Below are positions 35,720 to 41,943 of a DNA stretch of 41,943 nucleotides, piece after piece. The notes under the pieces are model-generated. The model was not told the DNA's origin, ran no database searches, and worked only from the letters and a program-made list of their open reading frames with translations. Source of the DNA: Acidobacteriota bacterium (GTDB taxonomy: Bacteria > Acidobacteriota > Terriglobia > Acidiferrales > UBA7541); contig JABDGF010000015.1 of the NCBI GenBank assembly GCA_013286165.1, forward strand, positions 1-41,943. The letters are read 5' to 3'. Position numbers and translations under genes: made by a program. Position 1 is the stretch's first letter, and each line of letters starts with the position of its first letter.

Positions 35720-37279
35720 CTACAACACCCCCGAGGCAAGCGCGTCCGCTTCCGGCTCGCCCTCCGGCACCGGAAACGTAAACTTCACTGTCGTTCCCTC
35801 AGCGGTCGATAGCACGTTCATCTCGCCGTTGAATGGCCGGATTCTTTCGCGCATCCCCTGCATCCCAACGCCCGAGCCCTCGCGCTGTATCTCGCGCAAT
35901 TTTTGCGGCGCAATCCCTCGCCCGTCATCGGCCACATCCAGATGAATTCGCCCGTCGCGCACGTCGATCCGGATCGTCGCCGTTCGGCTCGACGAGTGCC
36001 GGTATACATTCGTCAGACATTCTTGAATCAGGCGAAACAGCACCAGATCGAGCCCGCGCGCGAACCGTCCCAAATTGTCCGGCATCGCGAGCGACACGGT
36101 CAGCCCCCCGCGCTCGTTCAGCCCGCTCACGTACCACTGCAGCGCCGCCGAAAGACCAATCTCATCCAACATCGGTGGATGCAGCAAATACGACATCGTC
36201 CGTATGTCGCGAGAAAGTTGCTGCAGCAGCGTGTCGCAAGCCTCCACGCCACTTGAAACTTTTGGCGGCAGCCCGTCGTGCTGGCGCATCGTCTGCAAAC
36301 TCAACGTGAGCGCCGTGACGATCTGCCCCGCGCTGTCATGCAGTTCGCGCGCCACGCGCCGACGCTCTTCGTCCTGCGCCATCAGCAGCCGCTGCGAAAG
36401 CGATCGCAGCATCGCCGCCTGCTCGATCACCTCACTGTTGCGAACTTCGAGTTCCTGCGTGCGCTCGCGCACCTGTAGTTCGAGAGCTTCAGCCAGGCGA
36501 CGATAACTGTCCTCGATCCGCTTCAGCTCCGTCACGTCCGACCCCGTCGCGTGAATCAGAAACACGCTTCCGTGATCGTCCAGAATCGGATGCACCGACA
36601 GGTCCGCGATGTGCTCGCTTCCATCTGCCCACCAATAAGGCGTGATCCGCCGGAACGATCGTCCACTCGACGCCCGGTCGCACGCGTCGCGGATGGCCTT
36701 CCTCGTATCATCAGCAATGCCCCAGAGCGGCGTTTGCCAAAAAAGTTTGCCTGCCACGTCTTCCGTTTTATAGCCGCACAGTTCCAGGTTCAGCCGGTTC
36801 ACTTCCTGCACGGTGCCATCCAGCGCCAAAATTCCCGCGAACACGGTCGACTGGTTGAACACCGCCTTGAATTTCGATGTCGCCTCGCTTTTTTCCGCCG
36901 CCAGCGCTCGCTCATTCAGTTCGCGCGTCCTCGCCAGCGCGCCCATCGCGATGATGATCGACGACATCACCAGAAACGCCGCGAGGCCCACTCCGGTGTT
37001 CGTCACGGCCGACCCGTCGATGAAAAGCGGCACCGTCGGCACGATCCACAGCCACACGCCGGCTGCCCCCATCACCATCGAGACCAGCCCCGGTCCCGGC
37101 CCGCAATACCACGCTGAAAACGCGATCGCCGGCCACAACATCAAATACGGCGCGTTGTGGTGCAGCACGGGACCAAGCCCGCGGCGGATCGTTAACGCGA
37201 TCGCTGTCGCCAGCACGGCCAGCCCATATCGATGCAGCGCAGAATTCTCCCGAGCGTTTTTGTAAGCCGCAGAACCCAA
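35720..37279 (-). CDS. PAS-containing sensor histidine kinase (NarL-type), orphan
   Basis: A 519-residue kinase from a TTG at 37279, with GGAG 5 nt upstream and no in-frame ATG earlier. The N-terminal membrane domain (about 17-118) has the DUF4118-like APYLMLWPAIAFSAWYCGPGPG. A PAS domain is at about 133-255 (VFAGILALDGTVQEVNRLNLEL, then DLSVHPILDDHGSVFLIHATGSDVTEL), then a coiled coil at about 256-300, then the HisKA_3 region with phospho-acceptor His314 in ERRRVARELHDSAGQ. The ATPase has the N-box Glu420/Asn424 and DDGRGI (451-456), and GVGMQGMRERI. Family kinases pass phosphate to LuxR-type regulators, none of which is in the window. The signal is unknown. Confidence 0.92.
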   Translation of the reverse strand: MGSAAYKNARENSALHRYGLAVLATAIALTIRRGLGPVLHHNAPYLMLWPAIAFSAWYCGPGPGLVSMVMGAAGVWLWIVPTVPLFIDGSAVTNTGVGLAAFLVMSSIIIAMGALARTRELNERALAAEKSEATSKFKAVFNQSTVFAGILALDGTVQEVNRLNLELCGYKTEDVAGKLFWQTPLWGIADDTRKAIRDACDRASSGRSFRRITPYWWADGSEHIADLSVHPILDDHGSVFLIHATGSDVTELKRIEDSYRRLAEALELQVRERTQELEVRNSEVIEQAAMLRSLSQRLLMAQDEERRRVARELHDSAGQIVTALTLSLQTMRQHDGLPPKVSSGVEACDTLLQQLSRDIRTMSYLLHPPMLDEIGLSAALQWYVSGLNERGGLTVSLAMPDNLGRFARGLDLVLFRLIQECLTNVYRHSSSRTATIRIDVRDGRIHLDVADDGRGIAPQKLREIQREGSGVGMQGMRERIRPFNGEMNVLSTAEGTTVKFTFPVPEGEPEADALASGVL

Positions 37280-37437
37280 TTAAGCTCCATCGCGCAAATC
37301 GCCACACGCACTTCACCCGGAGCGCGCGTAATCGAGAGCAGGGTTTTCAAATCGAAACTTATTCGCCGCGTTCAGTCCGGTTGCAATGCGGGGCCCGCGA
37401 GTCGTGCCCGTTATAAATCCTTGATACGGCAGAAGCA

Positions 37438-37480
37438 ATGAAAAACGCGCCGCAGCGAGAACTCTCGTCGCTACGGCGCG
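37438..37480 (-). terminator. Intrinsic terminator of the DUF4142 gene
   Basis: On the minus strand a 13-bp stem (CGCGCCG and AGCGA arms, one G-U wobble, about 9-nt loop, 37480-37446) is followed by five T (37445-37441), 14 nt after the stop codon at 37495. Confidence 0.85.
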
Positions 37481-37494
37481 CAGGTTAAATGACG

Positions 37495-38223
37495 TTACTG
37501 CTGTGGTGAAGGTTGCGGCGCCGGTGCTGCGTCGCCGCTCGCGCCCGGTGCTGGTCGTCGATTTCCGTTGCGCGGCTGCAGGCCCACCGCCTGCTCCATC
37601 GCTCGCGCGTCGCGCAGATGCTCTTGCAGGGTTGGCAGCGTCGCCGTCGCGAATTGCTTGATGTTCGGATCGGTGCCGTTCGCCGACTCTTGCCGGAACG
37701 CCGCGATGTCTTGAACGTGATCGCGCGTCATACTCCGCGCGTACGCCTGATCAAACGCGGATCCGTTCAGCTTCGAGAGCCGGTCGTACGTCGCCTGATC
37801 TTTCGGCGAAAGTCCGGCAGGCAAATCGATGTTTGATTTCGTTGCCGCCGCCTTCAGGCTTTCGCCGGCTTTGATGTGGTCGTCCATCATCTTTTTGCCA
37901 AAATTCTTCACCGCATCGCTCTGGCCGTTTTGCATGGCGAGTTGGCCGAGCTTCACTTCCGCCTCACCGCCTTGCGAAGCTTCCCTCGCGAAGTCAGCGT
38001 CGCTCTTCGGCTCCGTCGCGCGCGCGTTCCGCCGCATCGGCTGATTCGCGGTCGTCTCCGGCGCCTGGTTCGGCGGCATCGAATCTGACGCGGTATTAGG
38101 CGCCGAATTGGGCGCGGGTGGCGGAGGCGCTCCGTCTTGTGCGGCTGCCGTGCCCGCACCGATTGAAATCGCAAATGCCGCGGTCAGCGCGGCGCACGTC
38201 CCGAATTGATTCAGTTTTCGCAT
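37495..38223 (-). CDS. DUF4142 family secreted protein
   Basis: A 242-residue protein from the ATG at 38223, with GGAGGT 6 nt upstream (an in-frame ATG 15 nt earlier is less well placed). Signal peptide with cut after TAAAQ, then a Pro/Asn/Ala-rich low-complexity linker (about 32-70). The helical DUF4142 core follows: DADFAREASQGGEAEVKLGQLA, VKNFGKKMMDDHIKAGESLK, DQATYDRLSKLNGSAFDQAYA and RSMTRDHVQDIAAFRQES. DUF4142 has a ferritin-like four-helix layout and is often linked to stress response, but its function is not settled. The C-terminus is again Pro/Gln-rich. Monocistronic, with its own terminator. Confidence 0.92.
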   Translation of the reverse strand: MRKLNQFGTCAALTAAFAISIGAGTAAAQDGAPPPPAPNSAPNTASDSMPPNQAPETTANQPMRRNARATEPKSDADFAREASQGGEAEVKLGQLAMQNGQSDAVKNFGKKMMDDHIKAGESLKAAATKSNIDLPAGLSPKDQATYDRLSKLNGSAFDQAYARSMTRDHVQDIAAFRQESANGTDPNIKQFATATLPTLQEHLRDARAMEQAVGLQPRNGNRRPAPGASGDAAPAPQPSPQQ

Positions 38224-38431
38224 GGCGATACCTCCCACTACTTACGGACATAGTTTTGCCCAGCAGGAAGACTGAGCCCATCGGGCGGTGTCTGTAACGA
38301 ACTCAGGAAGTTTTGGTAGGTAAAACTCTGTACGCCGCGGCGCCCGCCAGGTCAGTCAGTCGCCGCACCTTCGCCCACACTTCCGACTTGTATTAAACTC
38401 ACTCGCTGGCCCATTCAGCCACGGAGCGCGC

Positions 38432-39094
38432 TTGCCCTCGACCGCAACCCCAAAATTAAAAATTGTCCGCGAACCGCGCTGGCCCGCATTCGTCGCGATG
38501 ATCGCCGCGGGATGCATGTACTGGGCGATGCCCGAGCCGTTTTCGGTCGGTCCCGGCTGGGCGCTGCTCGCCGTGGTAATCCTGTTGCTGATTCCGCTCA
38601 GTGCGTCGTACAAGCTCGGCCGTTTCGACATTTCGCGAAACCTCACCTTCTTTGTAAACGGCGTGCTCACTGCCGCGATGATCTTCTCGCTCGGCATCCT
38701 GATCTGGGGTATCGCGCAGCACAAATATCAGCCCACCTCGTTACTGCGATGCTCGGTCGCACTCTGGGTCACGAACGTTCTAGTCTTCGCGCTTTGGTAT
38801 TGGAAGCTTGACGCAGGCGGGCCGCTCGGCCGTGAAACCGCGCAGAAACGCAGGATCGACAGCTCGTTCTTATTTCCGCAGATGATGCAGCAGGCTGAGG
38901 ACTGCGCGCCGGAAGATCGCTGGCGCCCGCACTTCATGGACTATCTATTTCTCGCGTTCAATACGAGCACTGCGTTTTCGCCCACAGACACCGCGGTGCT
39001 GTCGCGATGGGCCAAAGCCGGAATGATGCTGCAGGCGCTGATTTCGCTCACCATCGTTGCGCTGATCGCCGCCCGCGCCGTTAACATTCTTTAG
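38432..39094 (+). CDS. Membrane protein with channel-like C-terminal pore region
   Basis: A 220-residue protein from a TTG at 38432, with GGAG 6-7 nt upstream. Four helices at about 18-33, 43-58, 72-93 and 107-123 are followed by a cytosolic segment (about 125-168) and a last hydrophobic pair. The segment FMDYLFLAFNTSTAFSPTDT (168-187) then SRWAKAGMMLQALISLTIVALI copies the spacing of the pore helix, selectivity filter and inner helix of two-helix potassium channels and of DUF1345 proteins, but with STAFSPTD where channels have the TxGYGD filter. It may be an ion channel-like or purely structural membrane protein. Ends 7 bp before the convergent glycosyltransferase gene. Confidence 0.7.
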   Translation: MPSTATPKLKIVREPRWPAFVAMIAAGCMYWAMPEPFSVGPGWALLAVVILLLIPLSASYKLGRFDISRNLTFFVNGVLTAAMIFSLGILIWGIAQHKYQPTSLLRCSVALWVTNVLVFALWYWKLDAGGPLGRETAQKRRIDSSFLFPQMMQQAEDCAPEDRWRPHFMDYLFLAFNTSTAFSPTDTAVLSRWAKAGMMLQALISLTIVALIAARAVNIL

Positions 39095-39101
39095 TCGCGC
39101 G

Positions 39102-41177
39102 TCATTTCTTCGCGAGCGTCGCAAGTTTTGTCCGCGCCGCGCCCGCCCAATCTTTAGAAAAATCAGGCTGCACCGTTTCCGCGATGTGTTGCGCTTTCTG
39201 GTAGTAGGGAATTGCCTCATCGGCGCGGCCTGCGGCTTCGAGCGCGTAACCCATCGTTAGGTTTTCGTACGCGGCATTCGGCGCCAGCTCCACAGCCTCG
39301 CGCGCCTTCGCCAGCGCTTCATCGAATCTCTTTTGCCGCATCAATCGCGACGCCTCGTATGCGCGCTCATGTGCTGCCGCGAGGGGAATATCGAATTTCC
39401 CCTCGTACACATTCACGCCATATCCGATCACGTCTTTGGGCTTGATGTAGTTGAACTGCTCGTACGGATTCAGCGGCGGCGGACCAAATTCAAAGCCCGC
39501 CACGTCGCTCGTGCTCACCAGCACGGTACCTTCGACGGTCTTTGGTGTGTCCACCGGAATATCTAGCCACCACATGGTCTCGATAATCGGCAATGGCTTG
39601 CACGGAATTCCGTAGGACGCAGGATCGATAGCGCCTTGGGCGAAAAACACGAACCAGCAATCCTTGATTCCGCGCTGGTCCAGATACGACTTCACTTCGA
39701 TCAGCTGCTGCGCCCAGTCCGTATTCGAGTCGCTCAAATATTTGTGCGTCGCAGCCGGTCCGCCCCACGCTTCGTTTGCGTAGGCCATGTAATCCGGATA
39801 GACGCGCAATGATCCGACCGCCTGCCAAGCGAGCAGCACGCAGATCACGCCCGCCCACACGCGGCTCGACCGCCACAGCATCGCTGCGCCGCCCGAAATC
39901 AGCACGTAGAGGAACGCGTACATCGGCAAAATGTGACGCACTCCAATATTCATGTGCGACGCCATCGCGATTAGCAGGTAAAACAGCGGCGGGATCGTCA
40001 TAAATACAATTTCGCGTCGCCCGCCGAGTTTTCCGCGAGCCACTAGCACTAGCGCGCATGCGAGCAGAATCAAAAAGGGCAGCGTCGATTTGATCAGGAG
40101 CACCCAGATGAAATACCAGTGCGAACCGTGCGGATAGACTTTTCCGAAAAGATACGCGGTGTAGAAATCGTTCACACCGGAAATATCCGCGATGCCGTAG
40201 AGATACGATTCAGGCAGCAATCGGAGCTTTGAAACCGTCAGTAGCGTTTCGGCGAGCGCGTGATTTGACACATGTGCCGCCGTCTCCTCAAACGGCGGAT
40301 CGATCGCAAGGCCCGCCGGACGCGCGCTGTATCGGAATCCGTAGAACGACCACAAAATGATCACCGCCGCCACGGTGACAATTCCGAGCGCAAGCGCCAG
40401 CTTGCCGAATCCGATTCGCTTGGCCGGGTCGCGTTCCGCTTCACTCGCCGTCTGCTCAATGTTCCGCGTGGGCCAAGCCAACTCGCACAATCCCAAAATT
40501 CCGATCATGAAGAGCGCGAGCAGTCCCGTGTGCTTCGATCCCAGTGCAAGCCCCGCCGCCACGCACACCGCTGCGAGCCGCCAGCCGGTTGGCCGCTTCA
40601 CCCACCTGTAGAACGCATATACTGTGGCAAAAATAAAACACGACACGCCCGTATCCGTGGTGACCAGCGCCCCGTGCGCCAGAAAGCTCGGATCGAAGAC
40701 GTACAGCACGAGCGCGATGAAACCAGCCGCGGTTCCAAACATCTCGCGCGCCGCGAGAAAAATAAGCAGGCCCAGCAGCATCGGAAAAATCGATACTGCC
40801 GTCCGCATCCGTCCCAAAATATCCTTCGAAATATTCCGCGCGTTGAACTCCGCGCCGTCTAGCGCCGTTGAGACTTTGAACGAGCGCCCCTCCAGCGCCG
40901 GAATGTCGGTCGCATTGCCGCCCGGCTGCGGAACGTAAAGGTCCATCCCCAAAATCGGAAGCGTCGCCACAGCTTTCACGAGAGGTGGGTGCTCCGGATT
41001 CCATCCGAAGTCGTGGTGCTTCCACCCCATGTAACCCGCCCAGGTGTGGTCCGGCTCGTCCCAGCTGATCGACTCGCGCCGCACTGACCACATCAGCTGT
41101 AGCCACATCACCAGCAGCAGCGCGAATACTCCGAGCACGACGAGCCCGCGATTTCGCGGCGTGGATAGTTCAGTCAT
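39102..41177 (-). CDS. GT39/PMT-type membrane glycosyltransferase with TPR tail
   Basis: A 691-residue protein with about 11 transmembrane helices. The first loop holds Asp40-Glu41 in SISWDEPDHTWAGY, the acidic catalytic pair of PMT/ArnT-type transferases, which use lipid-linked sugars at the outer membrane face. A second conserved part is ALGSKHTGLLALF, and NIGVRHILPMYAFLYVL follows later. A soluble C-terminal part ends with a short TPR array (about 590-675: ERAYEASRLMRQKRFDEALAKA, ENLTMGYALEAAGRADEAIPYY). The start ATG overlaps the upstream CPBP stop (TAATG), so the two genes are coupled. Likely role: glycosylating an exported protein or lipid; acceptor unknown. Confidence 0.9.
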   Translation of the reverse strand: MTELSTPRNRGLVVLGVFALLLVMWLQLMWSVRRESISWDEPDHTWAGYMGWKHHDFGWNPEHPPLVKAVATLPILGMDLYVPQPGGNATDIPALEGRSFKVSTALDGAEFNARNISKDILGRMRTAVSIFPMLLGLLIFLAAREMFGTAAGFIALVLYVFDPSFLAHGALVTTDTGVSCFIFATVYAFYRWVKRPTGWRLAAVCVAAGLALGSKHTGLLALFMIGILGLCELAWPTRNIEQTASEAERDPAKRIGFGKLALALGIVTVAAVIILWSFYGFRYSARPAGLAIDPPFEETAAHVSNHALAETLLTVSKLRLLPESYLYGIADISGVNDFYTAYLFGKVYPHGSHWYFIWVLLIKSTLPFLILLACALVLVARGKLGGRREIVFMTIPPLFYLLIAMASHMNIGVRHILPMYAFLYVLISGGAAMLWRSSRVWAGVICVLLAWQAVGSLRVYPDYMAYANEAWGGPAATHKYLSDSNTDWAQQLIEVKSYLDQRGIKDCWFVFFAQGAIDPASYGIPCKPLPIIETMWWLDIPVDTPKTVEGTVLVSTSDVAGFEFGPPPLNPYEQFNYIKPKDVIGYGVNVYEGKFDIPLAAAHERAYEASRLMRQKRFDEALAKAREAVELAPNAAYENLTMGYALEAAGRADEAIPYYQKAQHIAETVQPDFSKDWAGAARTKLATLAKK

Positions 41178-41943
41178 TAGCGGGAAGGCTCCGGACGAAG
41201 GGAAGTGGAAACGCGCTCTGAAACATTTTCATACGAAGGAAACTGCACGCGCGGAAATCGGAACTGAATGTATAGCGCCGAGAGTCCCAGCACCAGGAGG
41301 GAAAGCACGCTGCCTTCCGGACCGCTCGTCCCACCCGCGAGCCAGCTCGGCCCATGCGCCGACGAATTCAAATAGTGTCCGACCGCGATTAGGCCACTGT
41401 CCGGCGTCCCATAAAAATAAGACTGCGCCCAGTCCCACGCCGCATGATATCCAATCGCAAACCACAAACTGCCCGTGCGTCGCAGCACCAGGCAACATAA
41501 CAACCCGAACACAATCACCTGTGTGATGCCGAGCGCGTTCTCTCCGTCATTCCCTAAGTGCGCTGCGCCAAAACCGAGTGACATCAGCACCGCCGCCGTC
41601 CAAAAGCCCAGTCGAGTCGAAAGCCGGTAGAGCAAGAATCCGCGAAAGAGAAACTCCTCAAACATGCCTAGCACAATGAACGTCACGCCCCAACCGACCG
41701 CGTAATACACCGCCGTTGATCCAGCGAGCGCGACCGATTCGATCCGGAAATATTTCAGCGCGATCAACGCTCCCACCACTCCTGAGAGCGCCGCGAATCC
41801 CCAAATCGCGCCTTCCCAAAATTTCGCGCCAAACGCGCCGCGCCCCGGCAATCCATATTCGCCGAGTCCCGCGCCTTCGCGCCGGGCCACGACCCATGAA
41901 CCGAATAGCAATCCCGCGAGCTGAATCGATTCCCGCGGCAGCC
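41177..41943 (-). CDS. CPBP family intramembrane metalloprotease, 5' end outside the window
   Basis: At least 255 residues; the frame stays open to the right edge (LPRESIQLAG precedes a TTG at 41911), so the true start is probably outside. The protein is hydrophobic, with the CPBP motifs in order: EEFLFRG (the two Glu and the Arg), FGAAH, and YHAAWDW. These residues build the metal-free or metal-assisted active site of CAAX/bacteriocin-processing-type membrane proteases. The gene ends in a TAATG overlap with the glycosyltransferase start, implying one mRNA and possibly joint processing or modification of an envelope protein. Confidence 0.88.
   Translation of the reverse strand, partial: LPRESIQLAGLLFGSWVVARREGAGLGEYGLPGRGAFGAKFWEGAIWGFAALSGVVGALIALKYFRIESVALAGSTAVYYAVGWGVTFIVLGMFEEFLFRGFLLYRLSTRLGFWTAAVLMSLGFGAAHLGNDGENALGITQVIVFGLLCCLVLRRTGSLWFAIGYHAAWDWAQSYFYGTPDSGLIAVGHYLNSSAHGPSWLAGGTSGPEGSVLSLLVLGLSALYIQFRFPRVQFPSYENVSERVSTSLRPEPSR

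Overview
The window is high-GC DNA most consistent with a soil Acidobacteriota of the Terriglobia type. The main pointers are four tandem orphan MacB/FtsX-like permeases of the 'acidobacterial duplicated orphan permease' (ADOP) kind next to a PadR gene, a secreted S53 (kumamolisin-like) protease, and a giant VCBS/Ig-repeat surface protein with an acidobacterial-style C-terminus. This assignment is an inference from gene content; there is no rRNA or other marker gene. No tRNA, rRNA, CRISPR array, insertion sequence or prophage was seen.

Layout. (1) 1-13983: a 3'-truncated S53 protease gene, then, all on the minus strand, a PadR-ADOP-ADOP-ADOP-ADOP operon read from about 13944 down to 2787. Its promoter carries two TCCTAG-type inverted repeats 32 bp apart. 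(2) 14079-17289 (minus): an alpha/beta hydrolase, a transglutaminase-like protein and a His-tailed DUF3300 protein with a clear intrinsic terminator. (3) 17431-19215 (plus): a DUF885 zinc-peptidase-like protein. (4) 19201-20821 (minus): a second PadR with a palindrome at an apparently near-leaderless start, its overlapping membrane-protein partner, and a STAS-like protein. (5) 21059-25968 (plus): a glyoxalase-fold protein and a 1462-residue FG-GAP/Ig lipoprotein. (6) 26119-28756: a NIPSNAP / PEP-mutase-like / DUF1990 operon (minus) divergent from an ArsR-type regulator that also looks leaderless. (7) 28791-33158 (plus): a 19-bp perfect palindrome, a DUF805-like/SRPBCC fusion, and a tightly overlapping trio of TlpA-CcmH-like fusion, ABC ATPase and ABC permease. 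(8) 33164-41943: a Kelch protein, a geranylgeranyl-reductase-like flavoprotein, an orphan PAS histidine kinase, a DUF4142 protein with terminator, a channel-like membrane protein, and a CPBP protease / TPR-tailed glycosyltransferase pair.

How they work together. Most of the window is envelope biology: permeases without an ATPase, secreted or anchored proteins, a periplasmic redox protein coupled to an ABC transporter, and several small transcription factors sitting on their targets. No classical defence or mobile island is visible. The most promising leads are the redox-ABC operon at 30506-33158, the internal lipoprotein-signal-like C-terminus of the 1462-residue protein, the dyad-controlled PadR promoter, the 19-bp palindrome at 28791, and the channel-like protein with an altered filter.

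No gene-free stretch exceeds 300 bases. The larger gaps (2538-2786, 34340-34544, 37280-37494, 38224-38431) hold at most promoter- or terminator-like sequence.
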